Notes: generated by a model not told the origin, from the sequence alone. 64,000 nucleotides of DNA from Actinomadura sp. 7K507 (GCF_004348425.1 NZ_SMKK01000006.1:1-64000); one strand, 5' to 3'; shown: positions 18,032 to 27,095, counted from the first letter of the stretch. A program made the numbers and translations.

Positions 18032-18466
18032 ATGTCGTACCCGATACCGCTCACGCCCGTCCCCGCGAGCACGCAGCGCTGGCGGCGCGCCTTCCCCGGC
18101 GAGCCGATCCAGGCTCGCGCCGCCCGCCGCTTCACCGCGACGCTCCTGGACGGCTGCCCGCAGCTCGACGAGGTCCTCCTGGCCGTGGACGAACTCGTCG
18201 TGAACGCGCTGCGGCACACCAAGTCCGGGCAGCCCGGCGGTGCCTTCACCGTCGAGATCACCCGCTGGGACGGCACGGTCACCGTCGCCGTCACCGACGA
18301 GGGCGGCTCGTCCGAACCCGTCGCCACCGACGCCGGCGACGACGCCGAGTCCGGCCGTGGTCTGCGGACCGTCTCCCTGATCGCCGCCTGCTGGGGCTGG
18401 TTCGGCAACGATCGTTCCCGCACGGTGACCGCCCTGTTCGGCGCCGTTCTGAGCGAGGCCGCGTGA
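18032..18466 (+). CDS. RsbW/SpoIIAB-like ATP-binding protein
   Basis: A 144-residue GHKL ATPase domain without a sensor. The N box (LLAVDELVVNALRHT), G1 (VTDEGG) and G2 (ESGRGLRTVS) motifs are present. In actinomycetes these stand-alone domains act as anti-sigma or switch kinases and are often found beside Scr1/DUF397 genes. GAGGAAAA precedes the ATG. The stop overlaps the next start (GTGA), so the two products probably work together. Confidence 0.82.
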   Translation: MSYPIPLTPVPASTQRWRRAFPGEPIQARAARRFTATLLDGCPQLDEVLLAVDELVVNALRHTKSGQPGGAFTVEITRWDGTVTVAVTDEGGSSEPVATDAGDDAESGRGLRTVSLIAACWGWFGNDRSRTVTALFGAVLSEAA

Positions 18467-19035
18467 GCGGCGCCTACGACCTGCACGAGTGGACCGCCGC
18501 CCAGGTGCGGTCCGCCATGACCGCCGCCATGCGCACCGACCCGCGAGCCCTGGACCGGCTAGCCGAGGCCGGGGCCGGTTCCCTCGACCAGCACAGCGCT
18601 TCCTTCCTGCGGACCGCGCGGACACTGACGCTGGCTACGTCCGCGGCGCTGACCGGCGTCCTCACCATCCACCGGTACGGGCGCGACCCCTACGACCGCC
18701 TGGTCTGCGCGGCTTGCGGCATCGACCGATGCCGCACCGTCCGGGGCGTCTCCGACGTCCTGGCCGCCTACGGCCTCCAGACCCGCGCGGTCGACCGTGC
18801 CGAAGCGTGGCGCCGCGCCGATGCCTGGTATGCGGGCAGGGCGGGCCGTCCTGTCCTGCTCGGCGTCGAACCGTTCGGCGAGGGCTTCGTCGCCCGGCCC
18901 GCCGTCCCGCCGCCTGAGGTCCCCGACCAGGTGCTCATCGTCGACCGCGAGACCGGCGCCCTGACCCTGTGGCCCGCCTACGACACAGACGCCCTTGCGT
19001 CCCACTACAACGCCTACAAACGCGGGGAGCTTTGA
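18463..19035 (+). CDS. Hypothetical protein, YrhB/Imm35-like C-terminus
   Basis: 190 residues. The first half is helical and followed by a CAACGIDRC cysteine cluster. The last ~70 residues (VLLGVEPFGEGFVARPAV, then VLIVDRETGALTLWPAY) resemble the YrhB/Imm35 immunity-like fold, a weak match. It is coupled to the ATPase-domain gene by a 4-bp overlap. It could be a partner or target of that protein; function unknown. Confidence 0.6.
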   Translation: MSGAYDLHEWTAAQVRSAMTAAMRTDPRALDRLAEAGAGSLDQHSASFLRTARTLTLATSAALTGVLTIHRYGRDPYDRLVCAACGIDRCRTVRGVSDVLAAYGLQTRAVDRAEAWRRADAWYAGRAGRPVLLGVEPFGEGFVARPAVPPPEVPDQVLIVDRETGALTLWPAYDTDALASHYNAYKRGEL

Positions 19036-19212
19036 ACGGGCCGAGTCCCTGGCGGCCGAGATCGACGTCGCCCGGTTCGGCGGCCACGTGGATCGTGCGC
19101 GGGTTTCGCCGCCAGTTTCGAGCATGCCGTTACGTGCCCCCGCTCCCAGAGGGCCGGCATCTCCTCGGCAGCGATCGCTCCGGTCCCGGCCCCCCGGTGG
19201 ATCAGCGCATCA

Positions 19213-19584
19213 CTAGGGCTGTTCGGGCACCTCCTGCAGGGCCCGCACCTCGATCCGGGCGCCCAGCGCCTCCGCGCCCTGCTTCGCCCACTCGAGCGCC
19301 GCTTCCTCGTGCTCGGCCTCGATGACCCAGAACCCGCCGAGATACTCCGCGGCCTCGACGAACGGGCCGTCGTTGACGACCGGCGCGTCGCCGGTGCCGT
19401 CCACGGTCTTGGCGGTCGAGGGCGGCTGGAGCCCGCCGGCGGCCATCAGGGCTCCCCGCTCCTGGAGGTCGGAGAGGAACTTGCCGGCCTTCGCCATCGT
19501 CTCCTCAAGCTCGGCGGGGTCCATGGTCGCCATCGTCGGCTCTTCTTCGGAGTCGTGCGGCAGGCTCAGGAAATACTGGGGCAT
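19213..19584 (-). CDS. YCII/DGPF-domain protein, copy A
   Basis: 123 residues with the DGPF motif (VVNDGPFVEAAEYLGGFWVIEA) of YCII-like proteins. Such proteins usually lie beside ECF42 sigma factors, but none is here. It is almost identical to the protein at 24442-24807 but lies on the opposite strand. About 110 bp of upstream DNA, including the GAGGAGGCACCG ribosome site, are duplicated with it. Enzyme activity is unknown for most family members. Confidence 0.88.
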   Translation of the reverse strand: MPQYFLSLPHDSEEEPTMATMDPAELEETMAKAGKFLSDLQERGALMAAGGLQPPSTAKTVDGTGDAPVVNDGPFVEAAEYLGGFWVIEAEHEEAALEWAKQGAEALGARIEVRALQEVPEQP

Positions 19585-19789
19585 CGGTGCCTCCTCGAGT
19601 CACGGAACGTCGTTGCTGAAACTGCATACACCAACTTCGACCACGCCAAGGTGCCGAACTCATCGTTGACGCGGAAGATTCTTCTCGAGACGCGGTATGG
19701 GCGGCCGTTTTGATGCTGCGCACGCTGCGCCACTACTACGAGATCGCGATGGCGGCGCGTCCGGCGAGATCGTCTACGTGGCTCGGAAC

Positions 19790-20045
19790 GACGGTCCGTG
19801 ACAGTCCGACCCGCGGAGGCACCGATGGTCACCCGGACGGCCTCACCGCCGGAGCGACGCTCAGGACGCCACCGTCCAGAGAGTCCCATGTCGGCGACAA
19901 ATCGAGGAGATGGCGTTCTCCCCGACGGGACGCTCCTTGCCGCGGCGCACACCGGCGGCGACCTTCACGTGTGGGAGGTCGCCGGGGGCCGGTACCTGGC
20001 GCGCTCGTTCTCGTTGGAGGGCGCGCAGGCCGAGGGCCGAGTCGA
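19790..20045 (+). pseudogene. Patchwork of DGPF leader and WD40-repeat fragment
   Basis: At 19795-19825 the leader of the DGPF gene is recognisable (GACAGTCCGACC, GGAGGCACCGATG), but the coding part is replaced. From about 19910 the plus strand reads MAFSP, then after a one-base frame change DGTLLAAAHTGGDLHVWEV. Together these make one WD40 repeat blade without the rest of the protein. Homology to the other locus resumes at GTCGAGTTGGTGTCCCTCGG. This is debris of rearrangement, not a gene. Confidence 0.6.
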
Positions 20046-20072
20046 GTTGGTGTCCCTCGGGAGGGGACCCGC

Positions 20073-20888
20073 TTATCGGTCCGGCTTGTGCGCGGCCTTG
20101 TGCACGGTGGGCGGTGTGGTGTGGTCTGGCCACATCTGCAGCAGGTGGTCTTCTCCGGCGTGGCCAGAGGCGTTGAGGCTCAGCCGCATGCGGAAGGTGA
20201 CGTGCGGCCACACATCGGTCGTCAGGTCCCACAGCACCGTTCCTTCCTGGCCGGGGACGGCCAGAACCAGTTCGGGGTACAGAAGACTGGTCCAGTGCTG
20301 GGTGATCTCGGCGATCGACTCCCATGGGGCACGGTCGAGTTCGGGTGCTGCGGGCAGGACCTGGACTTCGAGGTTCACCTCGTCGGCGCGCACTTGGACC
20401 ATGACCCCTCTGCCGCGACCGAACGTGCTGATGCGCGGAGCACCGAAGTCGTCGGGGATCGGCGCGGAACCCGCCCAGCTGTAGCGGCGGCGACGCCCAG
20501 GCTGGAAGAGGAGGTACCCGGGCATGTCCTCAAGAACGAGAGAACGCCGTTTAGTGGCTTGTTGTCTGGAACGGCTGGGTAGGTGCTCTGCGACCTGAGC
20601 AAGCACGGTGTCACGGGTCTGGATGAAAGAGTCGGCAAGGTCGGCTTCATCGTTGCGGAGACAATTGAAGATAGACTTGTCGAGTATTGCGATGGTGAGG
20701 TCCAACTGCCGAGCAGTCAGGGAAAGCCCGAACCGGTCGCTACCGTCAGGACGTTGTGATCTGATGGCCTGTCCGATCGCCATGCAATCGTCGGAGATGT
20801 TGCGAGGGTCGCCTGTCTTGGCCGCCAGTACGGCCTCTTCCGAACTCTCCATACCGATGTTGTCGGCCTGGGATATGGTGAGGGTCAC
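20073..20888 (-). CDS. Hypothetical protein, copy A (damaged start)
   Basis: 271 residues, a paralogue of the protein at 24859-25701. The last ~110 residues are nearly identical (EVQVLPAAPELDRAPWESIAEITQ onwards), the middle has diverged. In copy B an ATG with a good ribosome site opens the frame. In copy A the matching ATG (20922) is followed by one extra base, so that frame ends early. Only an internal GTG at 20888 without a clear ribosome site can start this protein. It may be poorly expressed or dying. I recognise no domain. Confidence 0.6.
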   Translation of the reverse strand: MTLTISQADNIGMESSEEAVLAAKTGDPRNISDDCMAIGQAIRSQRPDGSDRFGLSLTARQLDLTIAILDKSIFNCLRNDEADLADSFIQTRDTVLAQVAEHLPSRSRQQATKRRSLVLEDMPGYLLFQPGRRRRYSWAGSAPIPDDFGAPRISTFGRGRGVMVQVRADEVNLEVQVLPAAPELDRAPWESIAEITQHWTSLLYPELVLAVPGQEGTVLWDLTTDVWPHVTFRMRLSLNASGHAGEDHLLQMWPDHTTPPTVHKAAHKPDR

Positions 20889-21116
20889 GGGCCAAGGCCG
20901 ATCGTGAAATCGTCATGCGAGAATCCTCTCCGGAGTGCGCCAAGACGGTCAGGGAACCGAAGTAGAGGCGTCGGGACATACCTCGGTGATCGTCATCGAC
21001 GACACGACCGGCCGACGAGTAGGCAGGGCCGGAGCCCGCCGTCGGAACAGATCGTCAGCACCGCATCCGGGGTGCAGGCGTGGTGGGTGTCAGCGCGGCG
21101 ATCACTCGACACCAGG

Positions 21117-21344
21117 TCAACTCTTCAGGCGGCGGGGTTCCCCTAGCGCCGAGATGTCTCTGGGTTCTTTGTAGATGATAAGATCGTCGGCACCGCTGGT
21201 TGACTGGTCAACCAGCGCCAGTTTGCGACGAGTGGTATCTACCACGGTAATGTCAGTCGGCTTTAGTTCGCCATTCAACCGGGCCATTCTCTGGGCTAGA
21301 TCAACTAGAGCGGCATCTGTAGGTGGTGGTTGACTGTCCGTCAT
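21117..21344 (-). CDS. Hypothetical small protein
   Basis: 75 residues from ATG 21344 (MTDSQPPPTDAALVDLAQRM, then DITVVDTTRRKLALVDQ). GGGAG lies 12 bp upstream, slightly far. The longer open frame from 21467 runs into transposase remnant sequence and is not credible. No family recognised. Confidence 0.45.
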   Translation of the reverse strand: MTDSQPPPTDAALVDLAQRMARLNGELKPTDITVVDTTRRKLALVDQSTSGADDLIIYKEPRDISALGEPRRLKS

Positions 21345-21419
21345 AACAGTCGGCAACTCCCTCTTCTTAGGCCCTATGTATGGTTGCGTTCCATCCGCAT
21401 AGAGATCATGATTCCCAAC

Positions 21420-21944
21420 GCCAGGCAGCGGTTGAGAACGTCGCCGCGCAGCCGTGGTGTCGCCCACGTGGTTGACCGGATTGTGCCATGGGTTTCTGTA
21501 GGGCTGACAAGAGTCCGGTCAGATATAGCCGCGACCTGCGGCGATGTCGCAGCAGAGGACCTTTGTGGGGTCCACGAATTCACCGGGGCCGTGTTCGCGG
21601 GCCCTCCAGCTTTGGCGACGCGGTTGAGGCCTTCGGAGCGGGCGCTGGTGACGCCGGTGAGCACGGCGGCGACGCTCTCGTCCTGCCAGTGAGACCGTGG
21701 TGGCCAGAGTGACCAGTTCGGCGATGTCGTCGTGGTCGGCGCACCAGGCGTAGAACCGGTGCAGCCGGTTCATGATCTTGTCGAATCGGCCGGGTGTGAG
21801 GTGCTCAAGGTTTTTCACCAGCAGGTTCTTGATGCCGTACTCGGGATCCTCGGCCCTGCCGCGCCTCCCGTACCTGGTGCGGATCACGGCCCGGCGCATG
21901 TCGCCGGTCCTGGTGGCCGACTGGACGAGGGTGAACATGTCCAC
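21420..21944 (-). pseudogene. ISL3-type transposase remnant
   Basis: Three minus-strand frames together give the C-terminal part of an ISL3 transposase: DPEYGIKNLLVKNLEHLTPGRF, then a region with AVLTGVTSARSEGLNRVAK (the ISL3 'NARTEGLN' region), then a YRNPWHNPVNH segment. At least two frameshifts separate them and the N-terminal half is absent. I find no terminal repeats. It marks past IS activity in the island. Confidence 0.75.
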
Positions 21945-22028
21945 TGGCCACGGTGGGTCTGCTGGGACCGAGTCCTCAGGACCCTCCCGGTCGTGGTATC
22001 GGCCGGTGGTGTACGGGTGGCGCGAGGG

Positions 22029-22976
22029 TCACCACTGGATGATGGGAGTCGTGTCCTGTTCGTTTAGCCAGGCGTCGGTGATGCGAGCGAGACGGGCGCG
22101 GGCGGCGATGCCGTGCACGGTTGCGACCTTGCCGCCTGCGATGTCGAACGCCACGACGCCGACGACCTGGTCGCCGAGCACGAAGAGGAGGGCGGGGGAG
22201 CCGTTGACGGGCGCGAAGTGGACGGTGGGCGTGCCGCCGAGCCGCCGTTTCGCGAGCGTGGGTCTGAAGCCGGCCTGTGCGATGGCGGCGATGCCCTGCG
22301 GCGTGTCGTAGCGGAGCAGCTTGGCGGTCAGGCCGGCGCCGTCGGAGACCGCGGTCGCGTCGTCGGTGAGCAGCGTCATCAGCCGTTCGGTGCGGCCCGA
22401 GGAGGCGGCGGCGAGGAACTCCTCGACGATCCTGCGGGCGGACGCGGGGTCGACCTCGCCGCCGCGGCGGCGCGAGGCGGTGATGCGGCGCCGGGCCCGG
22501 TGCAGGTGCTGCTGGCTCGTCGACTCGGTGATGCCGAGGATCTCGGCGATCTCGGCGTGGCTGTAGGAGAACGCTTCGCGCAGGAGGTAGACGGCCCGCT
22601 CGGGGGGTGACAGGCGCTCCATGAGCGTCAGCACGGCCAGGGAGACCGATTCACGCTGCTCGAAGGTGTCGGCCGGTCCGAGCATCGGGTCGCCGTCCAG
22701 GAGCGGTTCGGGCATCCAGGCGCCGGCGGTGCGTTCGTGGCGGGCTCGTGCCGAGCGGAGCCGGTCCAGGCACAGGTTCGTGACGACCTTGGTCAGCCAT
22801 GCTTCCGGCACCTCGATCCGCTGCCGGTCGGCCCCCTGCCAGTGCAGGAAGGCGTCCTGGACGACGTCTTCGGCGTCGGCGGCCGTGCCCAGCATCCGGT
22901 AGGCCAGCGAGGCCAGCCGGTTCCGGCTGGCCTCGAACCGACGGGTGTCGAAGCGGTCGGTGGCGGTACGGTCCAC
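22029..22976 (-). CDS. ECF41-type RNA polymerase sigma factor (SigJ-like)
   Basis: 315 residues. Sigma region 2 (LASLAYRMLGTAADAEDVVQDAFLHW) and region 4 (RLSPPERAVYLLREAFSYSHAEIAEILGITESTSQQHLHRARRRI) are followed by a ~120-residue SnoaL-like C-terminal extension. This is the ECF41 layout, in which the extension controls the sigma factor instead of a separate anti-sigma factor. It starts 17 bp after the stop of the flavoprotein gene and is in the same operon. ECF41 factors usually drive a neighbouring oxidoreductase gene, which fits here. Confidence 0.9.
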   Translation of the reverse strand: MDRTATDRFDTRRFEASRNRLASLAYRMLGTAADAEDVVQDAFLHWQGADRQRIEVPEAWLTKVVTNLCLDRLRSARARHERTAGAWMPEPLLDGDPMLGPADTFEQRESVSLAVLTLMERLSPPERAVYLLREAFSYSHAEIAEILGITESTSQQHLHRARRRITASRRRGGEVDPASARRIVEEFLAAASSGRTERLMTLLTDDATAVSDGAGLTAKLLRYDTPQGIAAIAQAGFRPTLAKRRLGGTPTVHFAPVNGSPALLFVLGDQVVGVVAFDIAGGKVATVHGIAARARLARITDAWLNEQDTTPIIQW

Positions 22977-22993
22977 GCGGACAACCTAGGCGG

Positions 22994-24193
22994 CTACGTG
23001 GCAGACGTTCCAGCGGACGCGGCGGCCGTGTCCGGTGCGGCGGTCAGGCGGTGCTTGCGCTTCGGCAGGAAGAAGGTCGGGTGCGAGGTGCCCCACAACG
23101 CACCCCTTTGAATGCCCTCCTTGACCCGCACGGCCTTCCGTCCGCCCATGTACTTCGGCCTTGCCTGCGCCGCACCGTCGATGAGCTGCAGGATCCCGTC
23201 CCGCCGGCCGAGGCTGATGGCGTTGTACCGGTAGAGCAGCTTGATATTCGCGATCTCGCGGCCGGTCAGGCGTCCCACGATCGCCTCGATGGCCTGCCGG
23301 CTGGTGTACCCGGCCGAACCGCAGTTCATCGGCAGCGGCCGACCGTTGTCTCCGAGGATGTGGACGCTGTCGCCGACGGCGTAGATGTCCGGGTGCGATA
23401 CCGACCGCATGGTGCGATCGACGATGACCTGACCGTCCTCGGTGACCGTGAGACCGCCGCCGGCGGCGATGGGGCTGACCGCGAACCCGGCCGTCCACAC
23501 GGTCGCGTCGGACGCCAGGACGGTGCCGTCGGCGCACCGCACCCGCGTGGCCTCGACGGCTTCGACGGTGGTGTGCTCCAGGACGGCCACGCCCAGCCGG
23601 TCGCAGGCGCGGCGCAGGTGACCGCGGGCTCCGGCGGAGAGCCGGGCGCCCAGCTCGCCACGGGCGAGCAGCGCCACCGACACGCCGGGCCGGGATTCGG
23701 CGATCTCGGTGGCGGTCTCGATGCCGGTGAACCCGTCGCCGACGACCAGTACCCTCCCGCCCTCGCCCCGTCTGTCCAGGTGCTCGCGCAGGCGCAGCGC
23801 CGAGGGCCGGCCGGCGACGTCGAAGGCGTGCTCGGCCACCCCGGGGACGCTCTGGCCGGCGACGTGGCTGCCGAGCGCGTAGACGAGCGTGTCGTAGCCG
23901 ACCTCGCCGCCACCGTCGGCGTCGGCCACGGCGACGACCCGGCGTTCAGGGTCGACGGCGGTGACACGGGCCAGGCGCAGCCGTATCCCCGTGCCCGCGA
24001 AGACGTCGGTGAGCTTCGGAGCCTCGATCTCCCGGCCGGCCGCCAGCTGGTTCAGCCGCTGCCGCTGGACGAAGTCCGGCACGGCGTTGACCACGGTGAT
24101 CTCGATGTCGGCCGGGGACATTCGGCGGGCGAGGTTCCCGGCCACGTAGGCCCCGGCATAGCCGGAACCGAGGACGACGATGCGGTGCTTCAC
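22994..24193 (-). CDS. NADH dehydrogenase-like FAD oxidoreductase
   Basis: 399 residues of the pyridine-nucleotide disulphide oxidoreductase fold. The FAD loop is at the N-terminus (IVVLGSGYAGAYVAGNLARR), the NAD(P) loop in the middle (RVLVVGDGFTGIETATEIAES) and the second FAD motif near residue 285 (HPDIYAVGDSVHI). There is no redox-active Cys pair, so it is closer to type II NADH dehydrogenases and ECF41-linked flavoproteins. It is probably the target gene of the downstream ECF41 factor. Confidence 0.87.
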   Translation of the reverse strand: MKHRIVVLGSGYAGAYVAGNLARRMSPADIEITVVNAVPDFVQRQRLNQLAAGREIEAPKLTDVFAGTGIRLRLARVTAVDPERRVVAVADADGGGEVGYDTLVYALGSHVAGQSVPGVAEHAFDVAGRPSALRLREHLDRRGEGGRVLVVGDGFTGIETATEIAESRPGVSVALLARGELGARLSAGARGHLRRACDRLGVAVLEHTTVEAVEATRVRCADGTVLASDATVWTAGFAVSPIAAGGGLTVTEDGQVIVDRTMRSVSHPDIYAVGDSVHILGDNGRPLPMNCGSAGYTSRQAIEAIVGRLTGREIANIKLLYRYNAISLGRRDGILQLIDGAAQARPKYMGGRKAVRVKEGIQRGALWGTSHPTFFLPKRKHRLTAAPDTAAASAGTSAT

Positions 24194-24441
24194 GTCCTGC
24201 TCCTATCGGTTCGTTCTGCCCTTTGTGACCTGAGCGGGGCAGCGTCCCGATTCCTGACAGGAACTGGTTGTGGCATAGGTCACAGAGCGGCGAAGCCTCG
24301 CCCGTCGAACCGGCCGCCCAGTGTCTCGCCTTGAGAAGATTTCCCGGCGTGCCGATGAGTTCCGTGCCTTGGCGTGGCCCACTTCGGTGTAAGCGTTGCC
24401 TGCAACCACGTTCCGTGGCAGTCCGACCTGAGGAGGCACCG

Positions 24442-24807
24442 ATGCCCCAGTATTTCCTGAGCCTGCCGCACGACTCCGAAGAAGAGCCGACGATGGCGAG
24501 CATGGACCCCGCCGAGCTTGAGGAGATGATGGCGAAGGCCGGTAAGTTCCTCTCCGACCTTCAGGAGCGGGGGGCCCTGGTGGCCGCCGGCGGGCTCCAG
24601 CCGCCTTCGACCGCCAAGACCGTGGACGGCACCGGCGATACCCCGGTCGTCAACGACGGCCCGTTCGTCGAGGCCGCGGAGTACCTCGGCGGGTTCTGGG
24701 TCATCGAGGCCGAGCACGAGGAAGCGGCGATCGAGTGGGCGAAGCAGGGCGCGCAGGCGCTGGGTGCCCGAGTCGAGGTGCGGGCCCTGCAGGAGGTGCC
24801 GGAGTAG
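24442..24807 (+). CDS. YCII/DGPF-domain protein, copy B
   Basis: 121 residues, differing from copy A (19213-19584) at only about ten positions plus the C-terminal tail, with the same DGPF motif. GAGGAGGCACC gives a strong ribosome site before ATG 24442. It is convergent with the unknown gene at 24859-25701, which appears to be the ancestral order. No ECF42 sigma factor accompanies it. Confidence 0.9.
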   Translation: MPQYFLSLPHDSEEEPTMASMDPAELEEMMAKAGKFLSDLQERGALVAAGGLQPPSTAKTVDGTGDTPVVNDGPFVEAAEYLGGFWVIEAEHEEAAIEWAKQGAQALGARVEVRALQEVPE

Positions 24808-24858
24808 CCATAGGAGGCGCGCCGGAGTCGAGTTGGTGTCCCTCGGGAGGGAACCCGC

Positions 24859-25701
24859 TTATCGGTCCGGCTTGTGCGCGGCCTTGTGCACGGTGGGCGG
24901 TGTGGTGTGGTCCGGCCACATCTGCAGCAGGTGGTCTTCTGCGGCGCGGCCGGAGGCGTTGAGGCTCAGCCGCATGCGGTAGGTGACGTGCGGCCACAAC
25001 TCCGTCGTCAAATCCCACAGCACCGTCCCCTCCTGGCCGGGGACGGCCAGAACCAGTTCGGGGTAGGGGAAACTGGCCCATAGTTGGGTGATCTCGGCGA
25101 TCGACTCCCATGCGGCACGGTCGAGTTCGGGCGCTGCGGGCAGAACCTGGACCTGGAGATTCACTTCCCTAGTGCGTACTTGGACTACGGCCGCCGCGCC
25201 ATTGAGGACGGTGCTGATACTGGGCGTGCCGTAGTCATGCAGCATCGACGCGTCGATCGACTTGAAGCGGTACCGGCCACGCCGTGAAGGCTGAAAGAGG
25301 ATGTACCCATACGCGTTCTCAACGATCAGACTGTGCCGCGCGGTGGCCTCTTGCCGGGGACGGGCGGGCAGATGCTCGGCCACCTGTGCGAGCACCGCGT
25401 CACGAACCCGGGCCGGGGAGTCGGCCTCATCGAGGTCACCTCTGTGCAGGGCGTAGAAGACAGATTGGTCGAGTGCCGCGACGGCGATGTCCCACCACCC
25501 GGCAGTCAAAGCGACCTCGACCTGGTCGCCCTCCCGAGGTTGCGATCTGATGAATTCGCTGACCGCCGTGCAGGCGTCGACGACGTTGCGGGGGTCGCCC
25601 TTCTCGGCTTCGATGATCGCCTCTTCGCCGACGACCATGGCAATGTCCTCTGCCTGGGATTTGGTGAGGGTCACGGGCCAGGTTCGACCGGTAGCAGTCA
25701 T
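24859..25701 (-). CDS. Hypothetical protein, copy B (intact)
   Basis: 280 residues from ATG 25701, with GAAAGGA 8 bp upstream; an in-frame upstream extension to 25770 is unlikely. It is predicted soluble, with a helical first half (TLTKSQAEDIAMVVGEEAIIEAEKGDPRNV) and a beta-rich second half ending ALNASGRAAEDHLLQMWPDH-type residues shared with copy A. I know no family for it. It is present in two copies in this window, each next to a DGPF-protein gene. Confidence 0.7.
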   Translation of the reverse strand: MTATGRTWPVTLTKSQAEDIAMVVGEEAIIEAEKGDPRNVVDACTAVSEFIRSQPREGDQVEVALTAGWWDIAVAALDQSVFYALHRGDLDEADSPARVRDAVLAQVAEHLPARPRQEATARHSLIVENAYGYILFQPSRRGRYRFKSIDASMLHDYGTPSISTVLNGAAAVVQVRTREVNLQVQVLPAAPELDRAAWESIAEITQLWASFPYPELVLAVPGQEGTVLWDLTTELWPHVTYRMRLSLNASGRAAEDHLLQMWPDHTTPPTVHKAAHKPDR

Positions 25702-25799
25702 GCGGCAATCCTTTCGAAGTGGGAGACGGACGGCCAGGATACCGATGTGGCATGGTTTCCTGGCCGTCACGGATCACCTCCGGCCCGGTTTCGGGGCCA

Positions 25800-27086
25800 T
25801 CAGTAGGTGTTGCATTGCTTGACCGGTGGCGGATTCGCCGGCGCGTTGGTCACCCACACCCAGAAGGCATCTCCGGGAACGTATGGGTCAGCTTCATCGT
25901 CTGCGGGCAGGATCCGATTGGGGACGAAGAAGTGGTTGGTCAGGTCGCTACCCTGGTTTGAGTTCTGGTCTCCTGGCACGAACGCGCAGGAGAACCGCGG
26001 GTTTCCGCTACCGCCCTGCTCGCTGGCCGCGTAAGGCCACTCGTCACAGGTCAACCCCAACGCCGTCGCCTTCGCCTTGATACTCTTGGTGCAGATCGAA
26101 TTGCGATGCGGAGGGATGTCACGCGGGGCAGCGCGGGTCAGCGGGTTGCCGTACTGGATGTTGCCGTAATGGTAAACGGGATCCTGGACGGTCATTCCAT
26201 ATAGCGCGTTCTTGGCGACCTCGGCATAGGGGCCGTTGTAGTCGATGTTGTAGATGGGGATGGCGGAATGTCCCATGTAGTGGACGCAGCCGCCGTTGCT
26301 GCCGATGTAGGACTCGCTGTCGCAGCGGATGTTGATGGGCGTCGTGAGATCGTCCCAGGAGACGAAGTGAGGCCAGTTGACCACGTCCTCGTCGAATTGC
26401 AGGGCTAGTCCAACCCAGGGGTTGGAGTAATTGATCCCGTCGCCTGGAGACGCGACGTCCTGTTCGCCGAAGTAGAGGTATTCATTGTTCACTCCGAGGT
26501 TCTTCTGTTCCGGGTCGGGAGTGTCGCAGTTTCCGGTGCACTGCGTGGCGACGGCCGCGACAGGGTCTGCGTGGATCAGGAGTGCATCCCATTCGTAGGG
26601 CCTGATCCCGAAATTCATCTTCCACGACCGGCTCTTGGCGTCGAGGGTCTCCCATACCCCCCACCAGACATACCCCCCGAGTTCACCTGAACCGCTATTG
26701 ACAGTTACCTTGAGCGTGCTCTGCTGGCACGCGTTGAACCGGTCATAGTTGACCTGCCCCGGCTTGACGTAGCACATACTCGGTGGAACCGGATCGGCGG
26801 TCCTGGGCATCGGCGGAAGAGGCGGCGCCTCCTCTGGGTCCACCTTCTCCAGGCAGAGCGTGGTCTCCTGCCCCTTCTCATCCTGCTTGGTGGTGCACTT
26901 CTTCGGTCCCGGCTCCTGCTTGGCGTTCGGCAGCCCATCGGCCCATTCCTGTACGCGCGGATGGACCTTCTGCTGGCCAGGGGTGCCGGACGACGGGGGG
27001 CCGGGGGTGAACGCCGACAGCACCAGCGCCAGGCAGGTGACCGCGACGGCCACCACGGTGGTGTTGCGCGCCTGCGCGAATCTCAT
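25800..27086 (-). CDS. Secreted protein with NucA/NucB-type nuclease domain
   Basis: 428 residues. An N-terminal signal sequence (MRFAQARNTTVVAVAVTCLALVLSAF) is followed by a Pro-rich linker, a ~200-residue beta-rich region with several Cys pairs, and a C-terminal region with CDEWPYAASEQGG. That motif is the mark of NucA/NucB deoxyribonucleases (usually CDEYPFAS). The protein should act outside the cell, cutting DNA or serving as a toxin or scavenger. GAGGAG precedes the ATG, and the gene follows the I36 gene by 9 bp. Confidence 0.78.
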   Translation of the reverse strand: MRFAQARNTTVVAVAVTCLALVLSAFTPGPPSSGTPGQQKVHPRVQEWADGLPNAKQEPGPKKCTTKQDEKGQETTLCLEKVDPEEAPPLPPMPRTADPVPPSMCYVKPGQVNYDRFNACQQSTLKVTVNSGSGELGGYVWWGVWETLDAKSRSWKMNFGIRPYEWDALLIHADPVAAVATQCTGNCDTPDPEQKNLGVNNEYLYFGEQDVASPGDGINYSNPWVGLALQFDEDVVNWPHFVSWDDLTTPINIRCDSESYIGSNGGCVHYMGHSAIPIYNIDYNGPYAEVAKNALYGMTVQDPVYHYGNIQYGNPLTRAAPRDIPPHRNSICTKSIKAKATALGLTCDEWPYAASEQGGSGNPRFSCAFVPGDQNSNQGSDLTNHFFVPNRILPADDEADPYVPGDAFWVWVTNAPANPPPVKQCNTY

Positions 27087-27095
27087 CGAAGCTCC

